From positions 1,364,001 through 1,428,000 of the forward strand of contig NZ_CP176580.1 of assembly GCF_046271865.1 (NCBI RefSeq): a stretch of 64,000 nt of DNA, given 5' to 3'. Position numbers and translations under genes: made by a program. The notes below the pieces were generated by a model. The model was not told where the DNA came from and did no database searches. It worked only from the letters and a program-made list of their open reading frames with translations. The stretch comes from Nitrincola salilacus. GTDB taxonomy: Bacteria > Pseudomonadota > Gammaproteobacteria > Pseudomonadales > Balneatricaceae. Below are positions 41,667 to 49,076 of the stretch, piece by piece; positions within the stretch are counted from its first letter, which is position 1; each line of letters opens with the position of its first letter.

Positions 41667-43145
41667 TTATCCGATCACCGACAGGGTGCGATACTCATCC
41701 AGCGCGTACTGATCGGTCATGCCACTGACCATATCCTGCAACAGACGGCAGCGGCAGTAACCCTCCCACAGGGTTGCGTTGCCAACAGGCTGATCGCGCA
41801 TCTGCAGATAAGCCTTGATATGTTTGTTCGGCAGGCGTCGGAACAGCAGGCTTTCTATCAGCAGTTCTTTACTGCTGCCTGCCAGCAGCTCATCAAACTG
41901 AGCCTGCGACAGCATCAGTAATGGACGATAGTGATCCAGCAATCCGCTCAGAATCCGGTATCCCTGCAGCTCCAGGGTCTTGACCTCATCTACCGAAAAG
42001 ACATGCTTGATCGCGACCTTTTTCAGTGTCTCGATCACCGCATGACAGGGGGAGTCATCTTCCAGCAGCGCACGGTTCAGATCACCCGCGAAGATGTTCT
42101 CCAGATGTTCAATAAACGCATCCGCGGCGTGCTGTACCAGTGGGTGGATCAGTCCAACTCTGAGCCAGACAAAAAACTCATGATCCTTGTTGATCGATTC
42201 CTGCTCCGAGCGCTGTAGCGCATACTCGATGATCTGGGCAAAGGAGCGGCTGGTCTTGCGAGGATCAGTAAAGTGCTTCTCATCAGCATCCTGTGGTCGC
42301 AGCGCAGCAAACTGTTCAATCAATAACTGCTTTAAGCGCTGCGTGCTCAGAATTTTCTTATCTACGGCATCTTCAAGATCTGCCAGACAGTAGGAGATAT
42401 CGTCTGCCGCCTCCATCAGATAGCTCAGTGCAAAACGGTGCCCCGGCTGCATTTTCAGCGCCTGCTGCATCTGTGCCACAAACTCGCGTTCCGAAAAGTA
42501 GTAACCCGGCTTTTTCATCAAATAACTGAGCGGGTGGCCGGTATCCGGGCGGGGGTCGGTGGCGCAGCGCGTGTATTTGAGAATGCAGGCCGATTGCAGA
42601 TAGGTAAGATTGAGCTTCTGCAATTGGCTGATCAGACGTATTGCCTGAGCATTGCCCTCAAAACTCTGCAGTTCACGCTTCAGTTGAACGGTAAAAAATG
42701 CCTCCTCCTCTGTCAGAGAGGAGGGGTTCAATATCGGCAACTGATCCAACTGGTCACGGAACCAGCGCGAGATGGCGGCTTCGCCGAAATGACCAAAAGG
42801 CGGATTGCCGATATCGTGCATCAGGCAGGCCATCTCCACCAGACTCTCGGTGGCACGCTCCCGTCCGGCCAGGCCGTACTTCTCCGCATCATCTCCCAGC
42901 TTGTCAAAAATGGTGCGGGTGATAAATCGACCTGTCTGCTGCACCTCCAGCGAATGGGTCAGACGAGAGCGCACAGCGGCATTATGCTCCAGCGGAAACA
43001 CCTGAGTTTTCTGCTGCAGACGGCGCACGGCAGCCGAATTTATGATCCTGCCGCGGTCGCTTTCCAGCTGGGCGTCGAGGTTATCATCGCTACCGGCACT
43101 GGAGTAAGGGCGCTGTGCCGAAAAGCGGCTTGAGAAATCTACCAT
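41667..43145 (-). CDS. dgt: Deoxyguanosinetriphosphate triphosphohydrolase
   Basis: A 492-residue dGTPase releasing triphosphate from dGTP. HD-domain metal residues are visible in HNAAVRSRLTHSLEVQQTGR and ACLMHDIGNPPFGHFGE, with RFALSYLMEAADDISYCLADLEDAVDK completing the site. Length matches the enterobacterial Dgt group. It is convergent with the hydroxyproline transport gene and monocistronic. Confidence 0.93.
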   Translation of the reverse strand: MVDFSSRFSAQRPYSSAGSDDNLDAQLESDRGRIINSAAVRRLQQKTQVFPLEHNAAVRSRLTHSLEVQQTGRFITRTIFDKLGDDAEKYGLAGRERATESLVEMACLMHDIGNPPFGHFGEAAISRWFRDQLDQLPILNPSSLTEEEAFFTVQLKRELQSFEGNAQAIRLISQLQKLNLTYLQSACILKYTRCATDPRPDTGHPLSYLMKKPGYYFSEREFVAQMQQALKMQPGHRFALSYLMEAADDISYCLADLEDAVDKKILSTQRLKQLLIEQFAALRPQDADEKHFTDPRKTSRSFAQIIEYALQRSEQESINKDHEFFVWLRVGLIHPLVQHAADAFIEHLENIFAGDLNRALLEDDSPCHAVIETLKKVAIKHVFSVDEVKTLELQGYRILSGLLDHYRPLLMLSQAQFDELLAGSSKELLIESLLFRRLPNKHIKAYLQMRDQPVGNATLWEGYCRCRLLQDMVSGMTDQYALDEYRTLSVIG

Positions 43146-43430
43146 GACGGGCGCTGTTCCTTTTATTCAGATGGTCTGAAGCTCATAGTCTTATTTTGTC
43201 ACGCCCAGTATGTTACAACCTGCAGCAGGATTCGAGCAGTTCGAGGGTGTTGTCGCCGGGGAATGGCCGGTTATTTCGCTGTTATATCACAGCGATTTGA
43301 GCTGAAGGCATAGTTCATCGCGCTGTGGATCATCAAGGTCGTGTAAAGGTACCTGGCCCGAATGGCATTGGGTTAAGTTCAAGCGTGTGTTTCCACGCTA
43401 TCACAGCTTTTCGGTCGGCACTGCTCTGGA

Positions 43431-43982
43431 TTACTCTGCGATATGGATATACAGCGTCATTAGATTGGACTCGCCATTAATCGTTTCAATCAGTGAAAAA
43501 CCATGGCGTTCGTAATATGAGATTAGCGCTGGAATATTCTCACACTCCAGAATGATGACTCGACCACCAATAAGTTCTTTTGCAGCAGCAAATACGGCAT
43601 AGGCTTCGTTCAGTATGTCGGCGAGCGTGATTGCGTTGCCACCTACGCTTGCATTTTTACCCAATTGGCCGATCAGAAATGACCTGATACGCTCGGCATT
43701 TTTGCTGATACCATCCAGTTTAAGTATTTTAGACTTGCTGAGCCCTGTATTTTCAAGGACGAGTTCTTTGAACGACACTGAGAAGTAGGCAAGAAGGTCG
43801 CCAGTTGTTTCATCCAGAATCAGGTAGGTACGAGCATTCCCCGTTTCTTCAAAGCGAATCGCTTTGCCGGGGTCGGTCAGGAAGTTTTCGACATCGAAAT
43901 TGCGGGGACAGGTGAAGGTGCTGAGGAGCTGGGTAGAGTTGTCTTTACCAAGCCCCTTCAGCAGGTCTCCGAGTTGGACAAT
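43431..43982 (-). CDS. GNAT-family acetyltransferase (probable toxin partner), non-ATG start
   Basis: An open frame of ~183 residues encoding a GNAT protein: VQLGDLLKGLGKD at the start, AYFSVSFKELVL, the acetyl-CoA-binding motif SFLIGQLGKNASV (Q-x-x-G-x-A) and the final YYERHGFSLIE. The only GTG start (43778) would remove the first third of the domain, yet upstream the frame stays open with coding-like sequence to ATT 43980-43982, with a stop 24 bases further. I therefore propose ATT initiation, overlapping the short upstream gene by 25 bp. A sequencing or natural frameshift is the alternative. The pairing with a small preceding gene resembles GNAT toxin-antitoxin modules. Confidence 0.6.
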   Translation of the reverse strand: MVQLGDLLKGLGKDNSTQLLSTFTCPRNFDVENFLTDPGKAIRFEETGNARTYLILDETTGDLLAYFSVSFKELVLENTGLSKSKILKLDGISKNAERIRSFLIGQLGKNASVGGNAITLADILNEAYAVFAAAKELIGGRVIILECENIPALISYYERHGFSLIETINGESNLMTLYIHIAE

Positions 43983-44137
43983 CGTTGTTTTAATAGCTTG
44001 ATTCCCTTCGCGCTCTCAGCCTTGTAGTCGCGTTTGGCGACCTTGATCATGCGGGGGTTCGCCAAGTCACGGTGAATCCGGTCAATAGATTCCTGATCGG
44101 CCACCACAAAACTCTTATCAAACGATGTTGTTGCCAT
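43958..44137 (-). CDS. 59-residue protein upstream of GNAT gene (candidate antitoxin)
   Basis: A short gene starting at ATG 44137 behind a near-perfect AAGGAGGTG ribosome site and ending TGA at 43958. It begins MATTSFDKSFVVADQES and is rich in Lys/Arg (MIKVAKRDYKAES, LLKQRLS). Its end overlaps the GNAT coding region. The size, order and overlap are those of an antitoxin, but I do not recognise a named family. Confidence 0.65.
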   Translation of the reverse strand: MATTSFDKSFVVADQESIDRIHRDLANPRMIKVAKRDYKAESAKGIKLLKQRLSNSETC

Positions 44138-44209
44138 GGGGCACCTCCTTTTTAGCAGTTGCCTGACTGCATTATAACAGATTCCTTGAAGACTACACTG
44201 AATGTCCGC

Positions 44210-44302
44210 ATGGCTTGCATCCTTCGACGTATCCAGCAGGATGGACGCGCCTCGAATATCTCCCTGCGAGAGTTGAAAGCATCCACCCGGTTGCCGTTGT
44301 AG
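44210..44302 (+). pseudogene. Internally deleted Lrp/AsnC-type regulator remnant
   Basis: The frame reads ILRRIQQDGR joined directly to SNISLRELKASTRLPL and a stop. In the intact Lrp-type gene at 56376-56837 these two blocks (IVRRMQQDGR near the N-terminus and SNISLRELKASTRLPV at the C-terminus) are about 120 residues apart. The remnant therefore keeps both ends of a homologue and has lost the middle in frame. Confidence 0.8.
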
Positions 44303-44382
44303 CTATTGATGAACTGGGGGGAAGAATAAGGGGTGATAAATTAGGGGTTGTCTTCCCGCGATGAACTAGTTAAGGTTAAGGC

Positions 44383-44436
44383 ATGAAGACAACTTACTCG
44401 ATCGTACATCTGCTACCCCTCCTACGACTACTCTGA
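44383..44436 (+). CDS. leuL: Leucine-rich leader peptide 1 of leuA
   Basis: A 17-codon frame, MKTTYSIVHLLPLLRLL then TGA, with six Leu in the last nine codons and an AAGG site upstream. It lies 246 bp before leuA. Such peptides let ribosome stalling on scarce Leu-tRNA control transcription of leucine genes. Confidence 0.75.
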   Translation: MKTTYSIVHLLPLLRLL

Positions 44437-44524
44437 TGGTCTGTTGGGCGCTGCCTGACACTCGCAAAACAGAAACACTCAAGCAATCGAAACACTCAAG
44501 TAACAGAAACATCAGAGACCAAAA

Positions 44525-44596
44525 ATGTTGTCATTCATCTTCAGTCAGTTCAACGTTCTACTACTCGGCCTACTACGACTGCTCCCCGGGGGCTGA
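44525..44596 (+). CDS. Leucine-rich leader peptide 2 of leuA
   Basis: A second 23-codon frame (ATG 44525, TGA 44594-44596) whose core reads VLLLGLLRLL, seven Leu within ten codons. It lies 86 bp before leuA and immediately before a possible attenuator structure. The ribosome site is weak, so translation is less certain than for peptide 1. Two consecutive leucine leaders would be unusual. Confidence 0.55.
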   Translation: MLSFIFSQFNVLLLGLLRLLPGG

Positions 44597-44646
44597 GCCG
44601 CGTGTTTTGGCGGTGCTCAGTCACCTCATCTCTTGCCGCCAAACAC
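44593..44646 (+). promoter_or_regulatory. Candidate attenuator with competing hairpins before leuA
   Basis: CTGAGCCG (44593-44600) can pair with CGG..CTCAG (44611-44620). Alternatively GTGTTTTGGCGG (44602-44613) can pair with CCGCCAAACAC (44636-44646). The two share 44611-44613, so they exclude each other. No T-run follows the second hairpin, so a classical intrinsic terminator is not evident; control could be at translation or Rho access. Confidence 0.5.
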
Positions 44647-44682
44647 CTGAATGACCAAAAATTGAAGAGAGTAGACTGAGCC

Positions 44683-46428
44683 ATGAGCAAATTCACCAGC
44701 GCATCCACAAGAACCACCACCGCCCCATCAGCAAACGCCCGATCCTCGTTTGATCATCGCAAATATGTTGCCTACGATGCACCGGCTTTACCCGACCGTA
44801 CCTGGCCGGATCAAGTGATCACGCAAGCGCCCATCTGGTGCAGCGTTGACCTGCGCGATGGCAACCAGGCGCTGGTTGACCCCATGACCGTTCCGCAGAA
44901 AGTCACGATGTTTGAGTTGCTGGTGGACATGGGTTTCAAAGAGATCGAGATCGGCTTCCCATCGGCGTCGCAAACGGAGTTCGATTTCTGTCGCAAGCTG
45001 ATCGAAGAGAACCGCATTCCTGACGACGTCACCATTCAGGTGTTGGTTCAGGCGCGTGAGCTGTTAATAGCGCGAACGTACGAAGCGCTGAAAGGGGCAA
45101 AAAAGGCCATCGTTCATGTGTACAACTCCACCTCGCGGGTGCAGCGTGAGCAAGTCTTTCAACAGGATATGAAAGAGATTCGTAACCTGGCACGACAGGG
45201 CGCTCGTTGGGTTAAAGACTACGCGATGCAATACCCAGAGACGCATTGGCGCTTTCAGTATTCGCCCGAGAGTTTCACCGGTACCGAGTTGGAATACGCC
45301 ATATCGGTATGCAATGCGGTGTTGGATGTGTGGCAACCCACTGCTGATGCCAAAGCCATTATCAATCTGCCTGCTACTGTCGAAATGAGCACACCTAACG
45401 TGTTTGCTGACCAGGTTGAGCGCGTGCATCGAGCACTGGCCTGCCGCGATGCCGTCGTGTTGAGCGTGCATACCCATAATGACCGCGGCACCGGTATTGC
45501 GGCGTCGGAACTGGCAGTGATGGCAGGCGCGGACCGCGTCGAGGGAACCTTGCTGGGCAATGGCGAGCGCACCGGTAATATGGATATCTTCACTATGGCG
45601 ATGAATCTGTATTCGCGCGGAGTCGATCCCGAACTCTATTTGGCTGATGTTGACCGCATTGAGCAAGTCTATACCGAGTGCAACAACTTACCCGTGCATC
45701 CACGTCATCCTTATATCGGCGAGTTGGTATACACGGCCTTCTCGGGCAGCCATCAGGACGCGATCAAGAAATGTCTGGATGCACGCCAAACCAATGACCC
45801 GTGGGAAGTGGCCTATCTGCCGATTGATCCTGCGGATTTAGGTCGCAACTACGAGGCGGTCATTCGCGTAAACTCGCAGTCTGGCAAAGGCGGTGTGGCG
45901 TACTTGCTGGAACAGCAAACCGGATTCCGTCTGCCGCGTGCATTACAGGTAGCGTTCAGTCAGGTGGTACAGCAGGAATCTGAGCGCTCATCGAAAGAGA
46001 TCCGGACTGACTGGATAGAAGCCTCGTTCAACGCCCAGTATTGCCGCAAGGCACCCTTGGCTATTGAGAGCTATCGCTTGAATGCAGCGCGTGATGGTAA
46101 AGATCAACTGGCCGTGGAAGTACGTTTTAATGGACAGGTACAAACCTGGGTAGGTAAAGGGCAGGGGCCATTGGCTGCCTGGGTCAATGCTGTTAACAGC
46201 CATTGCGGTTTGAACCTGGAAGTGGACGACTACGCAGAACATAGCCTGGGGCACGATAAAGACGCCAATGCTGTAGCATTTGTGGCGCTGACCATGGGCA
46301 AAGACACCTTCTGGGGCTGTGCAACGGGCAGTGATATCGTCCGCACAGCGCTGGATGCTTTGGCAGCCGGGTGCAATGCCGCACTGAGCCAGGCGGGTAA
46401 CGAAGGGTCTTTATCCGAATTAGCGTGA
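44683..46428 (+). CDS. leuA: 2-isopropylmalate synthase
   Basis: A 581-residue enzyme joining acetyl-CoA and 2-ketoisovalerate in the first committed step of leucine synthesis. The HMGL-like barrel has SVDLRDGNQALVDPM, the metal-binding HTHNDRGTGIAASELAVMAGADRVEGTLLGNGERTGN, and a C-terminal regulatory LeuA dimer domain (~res 440-575). It is of the LeuA type 2 form. The gene lies alone behind the leucine-rich leaders, and the rest of the leu pathway is not in the window. Confidence 0.94.
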   Translation: MSKFTSASTRTTTAPSANARSSFDHRKYVAYDAPALPDRTWPDQVITQAPIWCSVDLRDGNQALVDPMTVPQKVTMFELLVDMGFKEIEIGFPSASQTEFDFCRKLIEENRIPDDVTIQVLVQARELLIARTYEALKGAKKAIVHVYNSTSRVQREQVFQQDMKEIRNLARQGARWVKDYAMQYPETHWRFQYSPESFTGTELEYAISVCNAVLDVWQPTADAKAIINLPATVEMSTPNVFADQVERVHRALACRDAVVLSVHTHNDRGTGIAASELAVMAGADRVEGTLLGNGERTGNMDIFTMAMNLYSRGVDPELYLADVDRIEQVYTECNNLPVHPRHPYIGELVYTAFSGSHQDAIKKCLDARQTNDPWEVAYLPIDPADLGRNYEAVIRVNSQSGKGGVAYLLEQQTGFRLPRALQVAFSQVVQQESERSSKEIRTDWIEASFNAQYCRKAPLAIESYRLNAARDGKDQLAVEVRFNGQVQTWVGKGQGPLAAWVNAVNSHCGLNLEVDDYAEHSLGHDKDANAVAFVALTMGKDTFWGCATGSDIVRTALDALAAGCNAALSQAGNEGSLSELA

Positions 46429-46491
46429 TAAGCCTATGAGATGTCCTGAACAGACGGTCGTGCGCTGGTCGTCTGGATCATGAATCTTTCA

Positions 46492-46518
46492 ATAGACAAT
46501 TTATGGATATTTGTCTAT
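46492..46518 (+). promoter_or_regulatory. Inverted repeat upstream of Xre/RES operon
   Basis: ATAGACAA (46492-46499) and TTGTCTAT (46511-46518) are perfect inverted octamers, 47 bp before the antitoxin start. This is a likely autoregulatory operator for the Xre-type antitoxin. Confidence 0.6.
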
Positions 46519-46565
46519 CATTGTCCTTGTGGTCTGGCTATGAGTTGCCGACCGGAGGAGCAATC

Positions 46566-46964
46566 ATGGCATCAGCATTGCTGGCAACAGAAACAGGTAA
46601 ACAAGCCTCGGGCGTAGGCCTGAAAGTGGCGCTGAAAATTCTGCATCACTGGGGAGCTTCACCTGAGCAGGTTCAGTCGATTCTGCGTATCTCCAAGGCG
46701 AGCTATTACAATTATCTGAAGTCGCCCGAAGCGGCGAGCCTGAATCCAGATCAACTGGAGCGGGTCAGCTATCTGCTGAATATCCACGCTGCCTTGCGCA
46801 CCTTGTTTGACAACCCCGAGAATGTTTACGGCTTTATGGCGATGCCGAACGACAATCCCTATTTCAATGGCAAATCTCCTCTTGAGTTGATCGGAACAGG
46901 GCAGTTTTCTGCGCTTTATGAAACCTTCCGCCGCATAGACAGCCTCAGAGGTGCCGCTTGGTAA
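46566..46964 (+). CDS. Xre/MbcA/ParS-type antitoxin
   Basis: A 132-residue protein: helix-turn-helix N-terminal half (ALKILHHWGASPEQVQSILRISKASYYNYL), then the DUF2384 toxin-binding domain (DQLERVSYLLNIHAALRTLFDNPENVYGFM; NPYFNGKSPLELIGTG). ATG 46566 has GGAGGAG just upstream, better than the earlier in-frame start. The pair with the RES toxin is standard; its 3' end overlaps the toxin gene. It should neutralise the toxin and repress the operon. Confidence 0.9.
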   Translation: MASALLATETGKQASGVGLKVALKILHHWGASPEQVQSILRISKASYYNYLKSPEAASLNPDQLERVSYLLNIHAALRTLFDNPENVYGFMAMPNDNPYFNGKSPLELIGTGQFSALYETFRRIDSLRGAAW

Positions 46965-47656
46965 CAGACGCTGCCAGGTTACAGCTACTCGATCGGGCAA
47001 TCCGATCGGGATATCGTCTGGTTAACTCGAAGTTTCCTCCAATCTCATTGTTTGATGATGTTGCGGATCAGGATGAGTTCGAACTCCTCTTTGAGCTTCA
47101 GGCGCTGACCAATCCAAGGCAACAAAATGAGGTCGGAAACCTCAACCTGTTGCCAGCCGACCAGATCCCGTTCGGCATTACCGGCTGCTCCTACGCAGTG
47201 GCTCCCTTCACCCATGTCAATCCGGACGGCAGTCGCTTCAGTGATGGACAGTCGGGCGTGCTGTATATAGCAGATCAGATAGAAACCGCTCTGGCCGAGG
47301 TGCGCTACCATCAACAGCGCTATTGGGAAAGGGTGCAAGGCCTGAAGTTTGATCGGCTGGTGTTCCGCACTCTCTCGTGCCGCTTTGATGCCAGCCCGCT
47401 GCATGATGCAACTGTGCTGGACAGCCAGCATCCCATCTACAACCCGGATGACTATCAGGCGGCCCGGCAACTGGCTGCAGAACTGAGGCGTCAAAAATCT
47501 GCCGCGCTGCAATACCACTCGGTCCGCCAACCTGGCTCGATCTGCTGGGCCCTGTTTACCCCACGCTCCGTTTTGAGCATACGGCAAACCACCCACTATG
47601 AAATGATCTGGAATGGCAGCATGATCAGTGGGGTGAATAGATTGGTGAGTGGTTGA
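46958..47656 (+). CDS. RES-domain toxin
   Basis: A 232-residue RES-family protein, probably an NAD+-degrading or ADP-ribosyl-transferring toxin. The fold is recognised from SGYRLVNSKFPPI, GSGVLY-like SGVLYIADQIETALAEVRYH and SICWALFTPRSVL. It starts with TTG 46958, overlapping the antitoxin stop by 7 bp, which fits translational coupling. A shortened second copy of its 3' end lies at 48.7 kb. Confidence 0.88.
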   Translation: MVTDAARLQLLDRAIRSGYRLVNSKFPPISLFDDVADQDEFELLFELQALTNPRQQNEVGNLNLLPADQIPFGITGCSYAVAPFTHVNPDGSRFSDGQSGVLYIADQIETALAEVRYHQQRYWERVQGLKFDRLVFRTLSCRFDASPLHDATVLDSQHPIYNPDDYQAARQLAAELRRQKSAALQYHSVRQPGSICWALFTPRSVLSIRQTTHYEMIWNGSMISGVNRLVSG

Positions 47657-47689
47657 GGGGAAGGTCTACAGCAAGCGTTGATCTCAGAA

Positions 47690-47846
47690 AAACGTTCACA
47701 GCGGCCATACCAAACAAAAACGCCAAAGCGGCTTCAAATACTTGGCGCAGATTTAAATACCCACGATGGATCGATGCCAAGGCGGCACCATAACCGCGTC
47801 CTTGCGCCATGGATGTACCTAATATAGCCAAAGTGGTGGCAATGGG
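47690..47846 (-). pseudogene. LysE/RhtB family exporter, internally deleted remnant
   Basis: A minus-strand frame reads LAILGTSMAQGRGYGAALAS followed by LNLRQVFEAALAFLFGMAAVNVFLRS. The first block recalls the N-terminal, the second the C-terminal region of LysE-type amino-acid exporters, normally ~150 residues apart. This looks like an in-frame internal deletion. The family match is from memory and is only moderately sure. Confidence 0.5.
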
Positions 47847-47850
47847 AGGC

Positions 47851-48510
47851 TTACTTGGGCTGTTCAACAATACGCAGATAAGGCTTCAGCGTACGATAGC
47901 CCTGGGGGTACTTCTGCCTGGCTTCCTCGTCGGAAACCGACGGAGGAATGATCACGTCGTCACCATTGCGCCAGTTCACCGGGGTGGCCACTACATGGGT
48001 GCTGGTCAGTTGAATGGAATCCAACACGCGCAGCACTTCATCGAAGTTGCGGCCAGTGGTCATCGGATAGGTCATGGTCAGTTTGATCTTCTTGTCCGGT
48101 CCGATAATGAAGACCGAGCGCACGGTAGCGTTGTCCGCAGGGGTTCGACCTTCGGAGCTATCGCCTTCAGAAGCCGGCAGCATGTCATACAGTTTGGCGA
48201 CGTTCAGATCGGTATCGCCGATCATCGGGTATTTCGGAAGGTGGCCCTGGGTTTCCTCGATGTCCTTCACCCACTTTTCGTGGTTGTCCACCGGGTCGAC
48301 ACTCAGGCCGATGATCTTGGTGTTGCGCTTGTCGAATTCCGGTTGCAGAGAGGCCATGTAGCCCAGTTCGGTGGTGCAGACCGGGGTGAAGTCTTTCGGG
48401 TGGGAAAACAAAATGGCCCAGCTGTCACCAATCCACTCATGAAAATCGAGTTCTCCCTGAGTAGTGGTGGCCTTGAAATTTGGGGCTGTGTCGTTAATGC
48501 GTAAAGACAT
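47851..48510 (-). CDS. 1-Cys peroxiredoxin (Prx6 type)
   Basis: A 219-residue peroxidase. The peroxidatic Cys lies in SHPKDFTPVCTTELGYMA, with downstream NATVRSVFIIGPDKKIKLTMTYPMTTGRN and the long C-terminal Prx6 extension (TPVNWRNGDDVIIPPSV). It should reduce H2O2 and organic peroxides. It lies between two copies of the Xre/RES 3' region. Confidence 0.93.
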   Translation of the reverse strand: MSLRINDTAPNFKATTTQGELDFHEWIGDSWAILFSHPKDFTPVCTTELGYMASLQPEFDKRNTKIIGLSVDPVDNHEKWVKDIEETQGHLPKYPMIGDTDLNVAKLYDMLPASEGDSSEGRTPADNATVRSVFIIGPDKKIKLTMTYPMTTGRNFDEVLRVLDSIQLTSTHVVATPVNWRNGDDVIIPPSVSDEEARQKYPQGYRTLKPYLRIVEQPK

Positions 48511-48666
48511 GGATGCATTCTCCCTGACATGGTCACAACCGAGGTTGTGTGTTGGCTTTATGGTTCCGGCACATCGGGTTCAGTGCCAGTCTCATGACCA
48601 AATCAGTATACAGGCACCGGGATTTCAAGGGCAATGCTGACAGAAAAATGTACCGGTACTCGCCGG

Positions 48667-48815
48667 ATAGACAGCCTCAGAGGTGCAGCTTGGTAACCGA
48701 CTCTGCTGGGCCCTGTTTACCCCACGCTCCGTTTTGAGCATACGGCAAACCACCCACTATGAAATGATCTGGAATGGCAGCATGATCAGTGCGGTGAAGC
48801 GGTTGGCGTAGCGGT
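48667..48815 (+). pseudogene. Second, deleted copy of Xre antitoxin/RES toxin region
   Basis: Bases 48667-48701 match 46935-46969 (the antitoxin 3' end, with the toxin start) almost exactly. Bases 48702-48800 continue with the toxin's final ~100 bases (47541-47640). A 571-bp internal stretch is missing. The result is a non-functional direct repeat flanking the peroxiredoxin and exporter remnant; the rest of this 566-bp gap (48511-49076) has no gene. Confidence 0.85.
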
Positions 48816-48869
48816 TGAGGGGAGCATCATGTTCATTGATTTTGACTTGTTGGGTTATTTTCAACAGCC

Positions 48870-48907
48870 TGTCCACTTAAATCATATCGATGATTTCCAA
48901 GTGGACA
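48870..48907. repeat. Long inverted repeat upstream of CBASS operon
   Basis: TGTCCACTTAAATCA and TGATTTCCAAGTGGACA pair around a 6-base centre, with a 2-base bulge. There is no T-run. It could be a recombination scar, an element end or a structured leader. Confidence 0.6.
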
Positions 48908-49076
48908 TTTAAGGAAGTGGTTACACAGTGGTAAGTGGGTCATTCAAGAGGAAGGTAGGACGAGATGGGAGGTTTTCAACTCTAGAGTAAAGAAACCGGC
49001 ACTTTGTCATTGAAATATGATTTCGTGCCCCTACATAATATTGATATTCACGTCAGATGCTGGTGAGAACGAAAAC

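Noticed and set aside
44436..44654. 72-residue frame in the leuA leader
   Set aside because: It starts within the stop region of leader peptide 1 and has no ribosome site; the leader peptides and hairpins explain the region better.
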